Below are positions 37,468 through 47,761 of a stretch of 64,000 nt of DNA, piece after piece; the first letter of the stretch is position 1, and each line of letters begins with the position of its first letter. This DNA is from Gracilaria vermiculophylla (Eukaryota; Rhodophyta; Florideophyceae; Gracilariales; Gracilariaceae), in the NCBI GenBank assembly GCA_019155205.2, contig JAHNZQ020003149.1, forward strand, positions 1,658,228 through 1,722,227, given 5' to 3'. The notes beneath the pieces were generated by a model. The model was not told where the DNA came from, did not search any database, and worked only from the letters and a program-made list of their open reading frames with translations. The position numbers were made by a program, and so were the translations under genes.

Positions 37468-38451
37468 TCAGTCGGAGTTGATCATGTCCTTTTCGTCGGT
37501 GACCTCACCAAGAACGATATCAACCGGTTTCTCTGTCGAAGCAATGGCCTTAAGCAATCGTCCCCCAACAGCCTCACACGGTGCGTTTTCACAATTGAGA
37601 ACAATGGTTGCATGTATTCTTGAAGCTCCAGATGAACTGTGCACAATGCCTGATAAATCTTCCAAATGATAGGCCTTACCTTCATTAGGAACAACGTATA
37701 TTTCTTCATTTCCCGCTTCCGCAACGTTGGCCAATATAGCTTCCGATAGCAGTCCAGTTGCACTTACAATGAAGCATTCCCCGACCTGAGGTCTTGCTTT
37801 CAAAAAGGTTGACAACCCTTCCATAACGTCATATCCAGATTCAATAGTTACTGTCCAAGCTTGAACATTCGTCTTGAACAAATTAGCGGATACTCCGATT
37901 ACAAACTGCAGCGGACTTTTAGCGATACATCCAGGTAGCATTTCCCCAACGAAGCTATTAGCCCTTCCAAAAGTTCGATCCTCTGATCCAGAAAGAATCA
38001 GATGGTAGCGGTAATTTTTTCTGGAATAAGTTCGACCTCCACGCGCATACAAAAGGCTCAACGGCTTATCGAAAGTTTGCTTGGAGAACCAATGTGGCTT
38101 CGAGCGCAAATCTACAGTATCTTTCGGCAACTCGATCCCAAGAGCTTCGGCCTCATCCACCCTTACTCTCGGTAAATCATCGAGCTCGGGATACTTGGTA
38201 CCATCGAGATCAAGCTTGAGACCGAGTGATTTCTCCATATCCATTGCTTCAGGGATGGCGTCGTCATTTGGCACATACAGCACTGCTCGGGATAAAAGAC
38301 CTACACCGGAAAGAACAATGGTCGGGATGTATCCGGCTTTGTCGGCTGCGTCGTTAAGACTTTCGAAAACGTCAGCTCCTTCAGGGATATCAACCAATGT
38401 GGCGTGCATTTCTAGGCTTTGAGGCCGTCTTATTACCAATCCTTTCGGCAT
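37468..38451 (-). CDS. Tandem PPC (DUF296) domain protein
   Basis: A 327-aa protein from ATG 38451 with two PPC/DUF296 domains, the fold of plant AHL proteins and of stand-alone bacterial homologues. Domain 1 (about 14-185, with an insertion at about 80-130) has VLSGVGLLSRAVLY and GEMLPGCIAKSPLQFVIGV. Domain 2 (about 195-320) has VSATGLLSEAIL and HATIVLN followed by GGRLLKAIASTEKPVDIVLG. No AT-hook (R-G-R-P) is present and there is no clear targeting peptide, so it resembles the bacterial/archaeal type rather than plant AHL transcription factors. PPC domains trimerise; a tandem copy might build a two-domain ring. Function unknown. Confidence 0.72.
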   Translation of the reverse strand: MPKGLVIRRPQSLEMHATLVDIPEGADVFESLNDAADKAGYIPTIVLSGVGLLSRAVLYVPNDDAIPEAMDMEKSLGLKLDLDGTKYPELDDLPRVRVDEAEALGIELPKDTVDLRSKPHWFSKQTFDKPLSLLYARGGRTYSRKNYRYHLILSGSEDRTFGRANSFVGEMLPGCIAKSPLQFVIGVSANLFKTNVQAWTVTIESGYDVMEGLSTFLKARPQVGECFIVSATGLLSEAILANVAEAGNEEIYVVPNEGKAYHLEDLSGIVHSSSGASRIHATIVLNCENAPCEAVGGRLLKAIASTEKPVDIVLGEVTDEKDMINSD

Positions 38452-38591
38452 TGTAAGGATTCTTTGTTCTTCTCAAGCACGATGCTCACCTCTGGGAAAA
38501 GCAGACGCGCGCACGCAAGGTAGGTGCCATCTTTTTGAAACGGGGCTCACAGCCTGATCACCCTGGTTTCTCTACACGTGACAACAGAGCC

Positions 38592-38950
38592 TTAAAATAG
38601 ATGAGGAATACCGTTGTAGAACGGCTCTAAATCTGTATTCATTCTAATGCGCAAGACACAGAAAGTAGATAAGAAAGTCCTCGGCAACAACGAGTAACCC
38701 ATATCCCTGTACTTGTCATCACGTGCGGTATGCAGAGGAGTTGCTAATGTATCCAGAATTTCATCGGAAAGCAGTTTACCGCACCGCATACGTTCACTTC
38801 TTGCCGCGACAGCAGACGGGCCTCCCTCTATGTATGGGTGATTCGCCAATTCGAACAGGGTCCGTAGTACATCATTTTTCAATCGTCCGTTTGCCTCGCG
38901 ATACTCATGTCAGACATTCTTTCCAACAACTCGGAATGTTGCCTTCTCAT
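38592..38950 (-). pseudogene. Small unrecognised gene or relic with one frameshift
   Basis: From ATG 38950 about 23 codons (MRRQHSELLERMSD onward) end in TGA. One base shift at about 38880 leads into a 96-codon frame (LRTLFELANHP, ILDTLATPLHTARDD) with helical, protein-like composition ending at 38592. It sits upstream of the PPC gene on the same strand, with 140 bp between. It could be a small gene disrupted by a base error, or a transposon relic. No family recognised. Confidence 0.3.
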
Positions 38951-39329
38951 TTTTACTCCTCGTCATTTTTCTCCCTAGCGATCAGTCGAGCTAGTAACAC
39001 CTTCTTTCCGAAGCAGGGCACTAGATAACTATGTTACCCAATGTCTCTATCATACTGGTTTGACGTGATCCCAATAGAAAAGCTACGTGGGAGGGTGGGA
39101 ACGTGTTCTTTTTCTTGTCAAAGCATATCAGAAATGGAGACAATGGGACTGTCGTTTAGGGCTTTAGTCTTTTGGATGTCAAGTTTATCAGGGCTCATCG
39201 TGCAGCCCAGTCAAGTTAGGAGGAATAAGCTGGGTTCGCGCTGATAAAATGTCAAAGTGATGCGGCGACCACAGTAATGATTCTTGACATGATAGTTTGT
39301 CGTATGCGTGATATATAGTAGTTCGTGGT
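38951..39329. other. Short intergenic region
   Basis: No supported feature. The 3' flank of the pentapeptide gene. Confidence 0.6.
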
Positions 39330-40157
39330 CTAATCAATTGGACAAAACAAGCTTTCTCGAGTGTCAACCCCAGTCTGTGGATTTGTTCCACTGGCTTTCT
39401 TGCACAGGAACGCTTGAGTATCTTTTCGAAGTATTGTGTCGGTCCAATCGGTGTCCTCAATAACGGCGCCATCAAATTTAGTTGTGGAACTGATGTATGC
39501 ACCCGAAAGGTTAGCACCCGTCAAATCAGCTAATCTGAGATTCGCTAGCTCAAACTTCAAGTTGAGACCACAAGAACGTATGTGTGACCATGTTAGTATG
39601 AAAAATGTTGCACGAATGTGTAAGTTTAAAGAAGAGTTAGGATAATGATTCAACCTTACATTTGCACCACGCAAATCAGCATTTGCAAAGTTTGCACCAG
39701 ATACATCAGCATCAAAGAAGGACGCATTTCGCAAGTTGCAGTTCCTGAAATCGGCTTGACGCAGGATAGACTGCTGGAAGGATACACCTTCGAAGTCCTG
39801 ATTAGAGAAATCGGCGCCCTCCAAGTTGACACCACGGGTGACTGTTTTTACAACTGAGCGAGCACCAGATATGCCAGCAGAAGTGCTCGCCGATCCACCA
39901 GGGACTTTCAGAAGCGGCCGAACGTCAGTATCTGAAGCCAAAGAGTGCGATGCTCTCGCCGCTATGAGCGCTATGGCAGCCATCGTGGTCAATGCATTTC
40001 TCCATCTCGGTGGCTCCGCACTGCAAGTCGTGGGGTTTCGTCCTGACAATTCGGAGTGGCATTTTCCCGTTCTGGACATCGGTGGCACCAATGGTATGAA
40101 CGCTGCCAGCCTGTAAAAAGCGGAAGCACTGGAACACAATCGTTTTCCGTGCTCCAT
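39330..40157 (-). CDS. Thylakoid-lumen pentapeptide-repeat protein, two exons
   Basis: The start is ATG 40157. Removing the 39555-39659 intron gives 240 aa. The N-terminus is a basic, Ser-rich transit peptide followed by a hydrophobic segment ending in an Ala-x-Ala-like site (MAAIALIAARASHSLAS), typical of lumenal targeting. The mature part has tandem A(D/N)LxX pentapeptides (ADFSN-type through ADLTG, ANLSG), forming a right-handed quadrilateral beta-helix. A C-terminal segment with two Cys may form a disulfide. It resembles the TL15/TL17-type lumenal proteins of algae and plants, whose role is unclear. Splicing restores an uninterrupted register, ADLRG-ANFEL-ANLRL-ADLTG, strong proof of the intron. 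No ER signal peptide is present, which fits a primary plastid. Confidence 0.88.
   Translation of the reverse strand: MEHGKRLCSSASAFYRLAAFIPLVPPMSRTGKCHSELSGRNPTTCSAEPPRWRNALTTMAAIALIAARASHSLASDTDVRPLLKVPGGSASTSAGISGARSVVKTVTRGVNLEGADFSNQDFEGVSFQQSILRQADFRNCNLRNASFFDADVSGANFANADLRGANVRLNHYPNSSLNLHIRATFFILTWSHIRSCGLNLKFELANLRLADLTGANLSGAYISSTTKFDGAVIEDTDWTDTILRKDTQAFLCKKASGTNPQTGVDTRESLFCPID
39555..39659 (-). other. In-frame intron of the pentapeptide gene
   Basis: 105 nt, a multiple of three and free of stops, so an ORF finder reads through it. Donor GTAAGG, perfect TACTAAC branch about 37 nt before the acceptor, acceptor TTGAAG. Retention would insert 35 non-repeat residues into the beta-helix. 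Confidence 0.9.
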
Positions 40158-40973
40158 GTTGCTGTTTTGTGTAACAAGTTTTACGTGTATCACGTCCGCT
40201 ACGCTAGGGGTAAGTTGAGGTCAGAGATGATCCGAGACAAGAAAGGCTAAAAAGGCAAAGATGAGACGATGAATGTTGTGACAGACGATATCCTCTACCT
40301 GTTCTACGTGCAAAGAGGCTGAGCATTCAAGGTGGGGTTCACAGATTTCACCCCCTTGTTCCTCTCCCACATGCCGAAGAGAGACACAAAATCTCCTGAG
40401 ATAACCCTCACAATCCCACGTTCAGATCGTACTGTAAGATGCTGCACTGTCGGTGACCGACAGTCGGTCATGTCATCGATTACGACCACAGTGCACTGTG
40501 GACAGCTTTTGACGGTCTCTTTTCTGTGATCTTAAGCGCTGATACGTCTGAGATCCACCACGTCCGGTCGACACGAACTACTTCACACGGGGGAGGGCCC
40601 CGTTTTTCTTTGAGCAGACTCTCGGTGGAGAATGCAATAATCTAATTCTCGTCGCAGTGGAGAAAGCCAATGGCAGGGAGAGGCGATCTTGGGGTTCTTG
40701 AAGTTTTGAGAGGTATTGTGTTCTTCGAATGAATTTGTACGGTGAATTCTTCACGGAGAGGAGATGGAACAGCTATCCGATGTCATAGTTCTTTCAATTC
40801 TCCTGAGCGTCAATTTGAATGAAGAAAGAATGCTCGAGACGCGACTGGGAGCGCATCTGCTGACGGTATAAAAACCGCTCCACATCGGACTGAGCTTGCG
40901 ATTTCTCTTCCGCCACCCGCATCCCGTCATCCAGCCACAACCTAGCAGTAACCAAACTTCACATTTTTGAACA
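40158..40973. other. Divergent intergenic region
   Basis: Between the pentapeptide gene (minus) and the coiled-coil gene (plus). Apart from the TATA box below, no signal is recognised. GATCTGAGAC- and CGTCTGAGATC-like inverted stretches occur but are weak. Confidence 0.5.
40867..40872 (+). promoter_or_regulatory. TATA box of the coiled-coil gene
   Basis: TATAAA in a GTATAAAAACCGC context, 107 bp before ATG 40974. This would place transcription start near 40897 and give a leader of about 75 nt. Confidence 0.55.
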
Positions 40974-41411
40974 ATGTTTGGACTGCTCATCAACCTATCT
41001 CTCATCCTCTTGGCGGCCAAGTCCTGCAATAAGGGGCGCAGGCTCAGGTTGCGAAATGAGCAACTGGAGGGAAAGGCGGAAGAGAGGGAGAGGGAGTGGT
41101 CCGACCTCAACGACCACTTCCAACTCTCGTGCCGGAATTTGGAAGCCGCTGTTGGGGAGCGGGCAAAGGGTTGGGCGGCCCAGGTTAATCTTGCGAAAGA
41201 GAGAACCAATGCCACCGCCACGAATCTACGGCGAGAAATGGCAGAGCTAGAAAACGAGCTTGCCGACTTTGCGCAGCTCGAGCTCGGGGCCGCCCAGAGG
41301 CGTGTGGATGTTCTCGAGGAACAGAGGTTTGCTTTTCGGGAGCAGATAGCCCTGCGTGAGGCCAGAATTGCTGAGCTTCGAAACGCAGTGGAGGGGAGGC
41401 CCTCTAGGTAA
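40974..41411 (+). CDS. Small N-terminally anchored coiled-coil protein, unknown
   Basis: 145 aa from ATG 40974. A short hydrophobic N-terminus (residues 1-16, MFGLLINLSLILLAAK) could be a signal-anchor or signal peptide. The remainder is almost wholly helical and rich in Glu, Arg, Leu and Ala with heptad-like spacing (NEQLEGKAEEREREW, REMAELENELADFAQLE), predicting a long coiled coil. One Cys near the anchor. No family recognised. A nearby TATA box supports real transcription. It may tether two partners at a membrane (inference). Confidence 0.7.
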   Translation: MFGLLINLSLILLAAKSCNKGRRLRLRNEQLEGKAEEREREWSDLNDHFQLSCRNLEAAVGERAKGWAAQVNLAKERTNATATNLRREMAELENELADFAQLELGAAQRRVDVLEEQRFAFREQIALREARIAELRNAVEGRPSR

Positions 41412-43286
41412 TAGTAGAGCTGATGACGCGGATGCGGGGGTTGGCAATGTACCCAACATTGTTTGTAGCTAGATTAGATAAAACGATGATATGCGTATTG
41501 TAAGTACCTCGCCATGTGTTCTTTTTGTGCTCGCCATCTTCGAAAATGCAAACACTCCATCAGTACAACTGTCGAAAAAGATCGGAATCAACAGCAGAAA
41601 ATACTGAAATGACGTGCGACTCCCGTGTGCGGCTAGCTGATCAAAGATGCCCTCGATGTCTTCGCGCAACAGCACTTTACGAAAGTCATTGTGTTGCGTG
41701 TTTTCGCCACGATTGGCCTCCATAAGCAAGTTTCGCAGCGAGGGAAATGAGCAGAGGATATCAACGTGAGGACTTGGAGGGTGCTTGTATGCGAGGCTAG
41801 CAGCGCACCTTGAGCGCCGAATAGATACACGTACAGCATTGCCAAGTGAATTGTATATGTGAGATCGAAAGGCATTGAACTTCGGTGGACTTCATCACCC
41901 CAGTGTCCCTCAAGAATTACATCGCTGATATATCCTGTAGTTTGTCATTTGGTCAACGCTTCTTACCGCAAAATCGAAATATATATTCAAGACAAGTGCT
42001 GACGACGTGGACCTTCGTTTCTCGTTTACAAACATTGCTCAAGTTGCAAACCTTTTTCTTCCAGCGTGAAGACAAATCCGATTCTTCGTTTGTCGATTTG
42101 TCAAGAGTGATTGTGGTGTAAAGCTGAACAAGGTTCTGAATATCACTGTGAAGCAGGAAAATCTTTTCCTATGCCCTGGGAAGAAGACTACTTCAAAAAT
42201 GCATGTGAGTCATGTACAAAATCGGTCGTTAATGTTGATATGGAGCCTTGACAGACCCATAATGTACTTCTGGAGAATCTCAATGACCAAGTAAGGTAGC
42301 AACAGCCCCACAGTCTCCTCGAAGCAAAATTGCCTTGGGCACCAAGCGTCACGGCAAAGATTCTCCCAATATCAGCCCCGTACCCATACACCTGGTGAAC
42401 TGAGCTACTGATGATTTTAAACAAGGGTTATGTGAACCTCAATTCTGTTTTTGACGGTTTCATGACTACTCGCAAACCGTCACAGCAACGCCTGCCTTTT
42501 TCAGATTCAAACATTGCTCCCCATCCGTTAAGACTTTGCGAAGTATATTAGACAAATCAAAATCAGGTTAGTTCTTGACTTCGTCTGCGTTTGGAAATGA
42601 ACACAGGCTGTTTCGAATATTTGTAAGCAACTTACATTGAGCAAAAAGAGTCGAGGGCATGGAAGTCGGCTGAATGACGCTTCACAAAATCAGAAAGGGA
42701 TTCCAATTCTTCCCGATCACTAGTGTGCAGAAAAATCCGTTCATCTCCTGAATTGTGCGTGCCTGGGATAGCTAAAAAGATTTGATGAAAACTTGTGAAG
42801 GCTTTCTAAATGGGGAAGCAGTGCTTCAGACGAGACAGGATTTCGTAGAACAGTTGGGAAAGCCAAACGGATACCTCGCCGAGAAATCAGGAGAACATCT
42901 GACCAATACGTATTTCGTGGTCTTCATGTACTGGCTAGAGCATCGACGATTCAAGCGACCGAGTCAAACGGAGTCCTCTTTGGGAAAGTCACTGGAGAAA
43001 ATAGCTTGCTGGAGACATGCAGTGTCCGGAGCGCATGCATGAGTGAGGCTCCGGTAAGTACCAAAGGGCTATAAAAGGCTGTCTTTGTGATATTCCAGGA
43101 CTATGTTCTTATCTACTCAGTTCTACAGCAAAGTGATCCCTCCTATCCACACCTCACCCTCTTCGCTTTCCCAAGACAACTAAGCAACCTTCAAGTTCCG
43201 CACAGTTCTTTTCCAACGACTCTTGGAACATTGACCGGACCTTTAAGTATCACCTATCTGTCATACAAACGAAACGTGGTGAAACA
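41412..43286. other. Gene-poor region
   Basis: No supported gene. A weak plus-strand frame at 42782-43042 has some protein-like composition but no recognisable domain. The promoter-proximal part belongs to the gene at 43287. Confidence 0.5.
43070..43076 (+). promoter_or_regulatory. TATA box of the acidic Ser-rich gene
   Basis: TATAAAA in GGGCTATAAAAGGC, 217 bp before ATG 43287. A start near 43100 would leave a leader of about 185 nt. Confidence 0.5.
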
Positions 43287-45521
43287 ATGAACGGCATCAA
43301 TGAAAACAATCTGCTTGCTGCGCATCCTGGCATACACCACCGCAACAGCCTTCAATGCAATGAACCGGACCGTGGGAAACCTTTGCAATCTACCACGAGC
43401 AGAGCAGAAGAAGTCAATAGATATGAGGAGACTGCACCCCCCCGCAATAGAATTTTTCACCTGATATTGAAGCCATTTAAGCTCGCTGGCTCGTCTGTGA
43501 AAAGAGTTGCACGATGCTGCTTTGGATGCAGCTCAAATGAGAGAGGAGGAGTTACTCCCACTGCCGAAGTCGTCGAGGATCGGAATGCAGGTCATACCAC
43601 ACACGATCAATATGATGCCCGTGCATCTCCGGCGACGCTTGACGCTGGCAATCAAGAGCACATAAACAGTTCCAGACATCACGAACAAATAACGAGGGCT
43701 TGGGAAACTATGCCCTCCGTAAAACAGGGCTACAACAGACAACATCATTCTCTATCTTCATCAAGTGACAAAGAGAACAGTGATCGCGACGCTTCTGAAA
43801 ACAAAGACGCTGATGATCCGAAAGCACATGACTTGAGTAACCCTCTCGCAGTCAAGAAGGCTTGCGCTGACATCACATCAATTGTGGACGGCGATTGCCG
43901 GGAAGTCTCACGATCGCATTCATCTTCGCATTCGTCACATTCCTCAGATCGCCAGAGCACAGGAAGCAGTGATGAAACCCCAGAAGCTCAGAACTCCAAC
44001 ATCGAAACAGTCACCGGGAAGCTCTCTGATCACGAGAGACATAGGACTGATTGCTTCGAAGGGGGACTTATCGAGGAGGAGGTTGTTATGACGTCTGCTC
44101 AGAAGTATGAGGACACAGACGAAAGCACTGCGAGAGTGTCCGGTGGAGGCGACGACGTAACCTTCCAGGACGACAGTTACATTCAATTCTTCGCAAGTGA
44201 TCCAGATGAGTCGTCCTTCGCGGAAGAAAGTGGCCAGAGTCGAGGCTTGCATGATACAATGACGGGCGAAGGAGAAAGATCCGATAATACCTCGCAAAAA
44301 GCCATTTTCGATGCCCAAGTAGAAGCTGAGGAGGGGTTGCATTCTGCATCAACGTCGGCGAGCGAGTCTTACGACTCGGAAGAGACCAGAGAGTCTTCGG
44401 AAAGTAGAGGGGAAGATCAGATCATGCGCAGCAAGAGCGACGGGGAGGCAGAGGCTGATGATGTTTGCACTGGAAATTCGGATGACGTCTCTTCGCGTCC
44501 TTCACGTGATTTGTGTGCTGGAAGCGTCTCAGAACAAAAAGTCAACGGAGAAAGTGATGAGAATCAGGGTTTCGAAGGTGATGAAGAGGCGGCGACAACA
44601 GAAAGTGTTGCTTCGAAATCCTCAAGTGGTTCAGTCTCTCGCGTTGGAGCTACGGCGGAATTACCGGTCAGCCAAGAAAATGATCAAGATAATCACGACG
44701 TAGATTCCAAAGTAGCTTTGTCAACCGAAAACTTGCCTTCGCAGTCTTCAAGTAATTCAATACCTCCCGTCGAAAATCCACCTGAGCAAGTGCAAAGGGC
44801 AGAAAGTTATGACGCTGGTGATGAGCCGGAGGCAGACGAACAAGAAGCTTCTGTTCTGGGTATGGTTTTCTCCAAATTACGTTCCGTTCTTGTTAGCTTT
44901 CGTCAAGGAAACGGCAACAGTGTGGAGGAAAATTTGTCCTCATCTCAATCTGAACATAACCCTGTTCAAGAAGAAATTGGGATAGCTCGATACGGTTCTC
45001 TTGGCGAAGAAGATGAAAGATATTCCGATTCATCTCCTTCACAACAATTATTTGTGGATGGGAGTTCATCGGGAAGCAGTAGAACTTCCGGTTCTGAACC
45101 CCACGACACTGATAGTGAAACTAGGGAAGAGGCTGCCAACCATGTTCAGGAAACAGTTGCTTCCTTTCCGTCCTCTCAAGATGCCCACAGTGATGATGAG
45201 TCTCTGACAACACCAGGTTCTTCAAGTGTCGCGATCTCAAAAGACTCGGATCATTCCTCTCATGGCTTTTCGTCGTCCGTAGCTGTTTCCTACGAAGACT
45301 CGGACCATTCCTCGCAAGTAATGACTTCTTCTAGTGCTGGGTCGTTTGAGAGCTCGAACCCGCCCTCCCGAGCCACATTAGCTTCATGTAGTTCGACCAC
45401 GGATGGTGAATGCTCGTCACAAGTTATGACATCATCCTCGGCAGGTACTCAAATAGATGATGAATGCTCTTCACAAGGTGTGACTTCATCTTCGACAGGT
45501 ATACAAACAGACTCTGATTGA
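43287..45521 (+). CDS. Acidic serine-rich, largely disordered protein, unknown
   Basis: 744 aa from ATG 43287. After about 50 residues comes a basic hydrophobic patch (IFHLILKPFKLAGSSVKRVA) followed by RCCFGC, which could be a palmitoylated membrane-binding site. The rest is very rich in Ser, Glu, Asp and Gln with many SxxE/SDxE casein kinase 2-like sites. One short hydrophobic helix (VLGMVFSKLRSVLVSF) lies near residue 525. The last 110 residues hold degenerate repeats around SSQVMTSSSAG and SVAVSYEDSD. Composition and lack of fold suggest an intrinsically disordered scaffold or cell-surface or mucin-like protein. No signal peptide. No family recognised. Confidence 0.75.
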   Translation: MNGINENNLLAAHPGIHHRNSLQCNEPDRGKPLQSTTSRAEEVNRYEETAPPRNRIFHLILKPFKLAGSSVKRVARCCFGCSSNERGGVTPTAEVVEDRNAGHTTHDQYDARASPATLDAGNQEHINSSRHHEQITRAWETMPSVKQGYNRQHHSLSSSSDKENSDRDASENKDADDPKAHDLSNPLAVKKACADITSIVDGDCREVSRSHSSSHSSHSSDRQSTGSSDETPEAQNSNIETVTGKLSDHERHRTDCFEGGLIEEEVVMTSAQKYEDTDESTARVSGGGDDVTFQDDSYIQFFASDPDESSFAEESGQSRGLHDTMTGEGERSDNTSQKAIFDAQVEAEEGLHSASTSASESYDSEETRESSESRGEDQIMRSKSDGEAEADDVCTGNSDDVSSRPSRDLCAGSVSEQKVNGESDENQGFEGDEEAATTESVASKSSSGSVSRVGATAELPVSQENDQDNHDVDSKVALSTENLPSQSSSNSIPPVENPPEQVQRAESYDAGDEPEADEQEASVLGMVFSKLRSVLVSFRQGNGNSVEENLSSSQSEHNPVQEEIGIARYGSLGEEDERYSDSSPSQQLFVDGSSSGSSRTSGSEPHDTDSETREEAANHVQETVASFPSSQDAHSDDESLTTPGSSSVAISKDSDHSSHGFSSSVAVSYEDSDHSSQVMTSSSAGSFESSNPPSRATLASCSSTTDGECSSQVMTSSSAGTQIDDECSSQGVTSSSTGIQTDSD

Positions 45522-46420
45522 TATGAGTAAAAAGCAATCATCCGAATGTGTTTGAGGGACTTCAGTTTGCCAATCTTCCAGTCGTTTTGGACCGTTCTTC
45601 CTCCACGAGTGACATCAGAAGCTCAAATCTCTGATCTCTTTTTCGTAGCATCAGCCCACTCGGATTTGCTTGTGCTTAAAAGCGTCCTAATACAAGAAAA
45701 CATCGGACCGCATCGCAAGGCAGTTCAGCGTACCTACTGAGGGATCCATAGGATTTTTGGAAATCTAATCCTCTTGAGAAAAGTATTGAATTCGGTTTTC
45801 TGGTTTGTCCGCCCCAAGTCAGAGAAAAATGTTTGCATAGATAAAAACAAATGCCATTCTCAGCGGAAACAAACTAAGGAGAAGCAGTGTAACTCCATTG
45901 CGCATGACGCTGTTGAAGAGTTATAGTGGCGAATAAAGTATTTCTTCGCTATTCGGCATCTTGCCAAACTACAAAACAGAGCGTTTTCTATTGTTCTAGG
46001 ATTCTCTGCTGGCACTAGCTGTCTGGGAAGACTGTTATCATCTAAACGTATGTTTGTATCACGCAGACAACGCTTCCGAGAGGATTGCAACGCATCACCG
46101 ATTAGCCTTGCTGACCCAGCATATCATCGGCTGCTTGAAAGTGAACACATGCAACGACTGCCCCCATCCAACAAGTCTCCTTCTCAACTTCTTGGCTCAG
46201 TTTTTGTACAACGAAGCAGTTTCTGACTGCATCTGTGCACTAATCGTATTGATGCAAAAATTTGACGACGAAAGGAAGATTTACCCGAAAGTTCATCTGA
46301 AGCACTTGAATTCATGTACAAAATAAAAAGGCGCGAAGCTAATGCTGCTTCTGAGGTTACAATTAGAAAACAACCACGTGCAAGACCAAATGACAAAATA
46401 CTGCTCTACACTGAAAGTGG
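45522..46420. other. Intergenic between convergent 3' ends
   Basis: No supported gene. 3' flanks of the Ser-rich gene and the ERV-PDI gene. Confidence 0.6.
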
Positions 46421-47761
46421 TTAGGATTGCTTTCCTTGCGCCCCCTTGATCCGTTTTGACACAGAGTACAGAGCACCGTCGAACAAGGAAATGACGGTGA
46501 AGATTCCGCCAATAATTGCGCATAATGACGTGACAAACTCATACCAACGCTTGCCGCCTTGAATAATGACGACAGCCGTGGGAGACAAGTCAAAGGCAAA
46601 CCTTGCCTCAGGGACGGAAGGATCTGATTTAAACCGATGGTTTGACGTAGCCATTTGATAGCCAAGGAAGTCTTGCGTGCCTAGAAGACTTGATCCGACT
46701 CTGTAATGGGTAGAAACAACCTTGATATAGTGTTCATGGGTGGTGTGCTCCTCTCGATTGATGAACATTCTTCCATCCAACGGGTTAATATTGCGTTTCA
46801 CATCTGCGGGAAGGTGCCTGATTATGCGCCTTGGAAGCGGGATGCCAAAAGAGAAGTGGTGAACGATGTGAGAAAGGTTGGTGGCTTTCGGGTCAAAGTC
46901 GTGATTGTCAGACTTGGCAGTGATATGGAATTTGCCTGGAACGCGATTGACCCACACTCTTCCCTCGATGAGACAGCCCTCGTCAAAATGCTTGCGCACA
47001 TTTGCGTGCGCATGTTCGTTGGTCATGCTCTCCATCCACGTCAAAAGGCTGGATACGGTGCGTTTATCCCTGTAGTCTGGTTGCTTTGGCACCTTGCCCT
47101 GATAAACGCGCAGCGTCGGATATCCACTGATTTGCTGCTGGCGACACAGAAACTCGTTCTTCGTGCAGTCTACCTTAAAGACCTTGACGTGGATGTCCTT
47201 GTCGTGGACAGTTTTGGCAAAGGCCTCCCAAGTGGGTGCTAGGCGGACGCAGTGAATGCACCACGGAGCAAAAAAGTCGACGAAACTCCAGTGGTTCTCG
47301 GCAAGCTTTTGCTCAAAATTGTCGGTGTTAATCTCCTCGGACTCGCTGAGGCCGATTGCAGCGGCTACCTCGTCGTTGGAATCGCCGTTGGAAAAGCGGT
47401 TTCCGTCCGAGAAGGCGCCCAGGATCTTCTCTCCGTGAGGGCCTGCGACTATGGTCTTGTGGATTTGCTGGCTGAGGTCGAGACGCGTGTTGCCGAGATA
47501 GTCCCACACGTCGACGCTGGTGAATTCGCAGGGCAGGCTGAGGGTGGTTATCTTGAAATTAATCTGCAACGATTGCTCCGCGTTTGTGTCAAGCATGACT
47601 GCGGTCTCGACCTCGCCGGCAAGGTAGGTCCACAGCTCGAAAAGAAAGACGAGGGCGATGACGGAAATGGCGACGACAGAGAGGACTCCACCGTGCGAAG
47701 TGCCATGGGTGAGATCGCGCGGCAGCTTGCGGAAGACGTCGTAGGTGGAAAGTTTCAACAT
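46421..47761 (-). CDS. ERV41/ERV46 cargo-receptor and thioredoxin (PDI) fusion
   Basis: 446 aa from ATG 47761. It starts with the ERGIC_N block (STYDVFRKLPRDL, then a membrane helix at about 27-47), continues into the lumenal start of the ERV domain and then has an inserted thioredoxin domain with active site WCIHC (C168, C171) and the cis-Pro loop SGYPTLRVYQG. The COPII-coated ERV region follows (SHIVHHFSFGIPLP and later LGTQDFLGYQM), with a second membrane helix near 411-432 and a short basic tail. This is the architecture of plant PDI-C proteins (PDIL5-3/5-4 type). It likely cycles between ER and Golgi and promotes oxidative folding of cargo. The active site is WCIHC rather than the WCGHC of classical PDI. 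The 5' end is GC-rich, the 3' end ordinary. Confidence 0.92.
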   Translation of the reverse strand: MLKLSTYDVFRKLPRDLTHGTSHGGVLSVVAISVIALVFLFELWTYLAGEVETAVMLDTNAEQSLQINFKITTLSLPCEFTSVDVWDYLGNTRLDLSQQIHKTIVAGPHGEKILGAFSDGNRFSNGDSNDEVAAAIGLSESEEINTDNFEQKLAENHWSFVDFFAPWCIHCVRLAPTWEAFAKTVHDKDIHVKVFKVDCTKNEFLCRQQQISGYPTLRVYQGKVPKQPDYRDKRTVSSLLTWMESMTNEHAHANVRKHFDEGCLIEGRVWVNRVPGKFHITAKSDNHDFDPKATNLSHIVHHFSFGIPLPRRIIRHLPADVKRNINPLDGRMFINREEHTTHEHYIKVVSTHYRVGSSLLGTQDFLGYQMATSNHRFKSDPSVPEARFAFDLSPTAVVIIQGGKRWYEFVTSLCAIIGGIFTVISLFDGALYSVSKRIKGAQGKQS

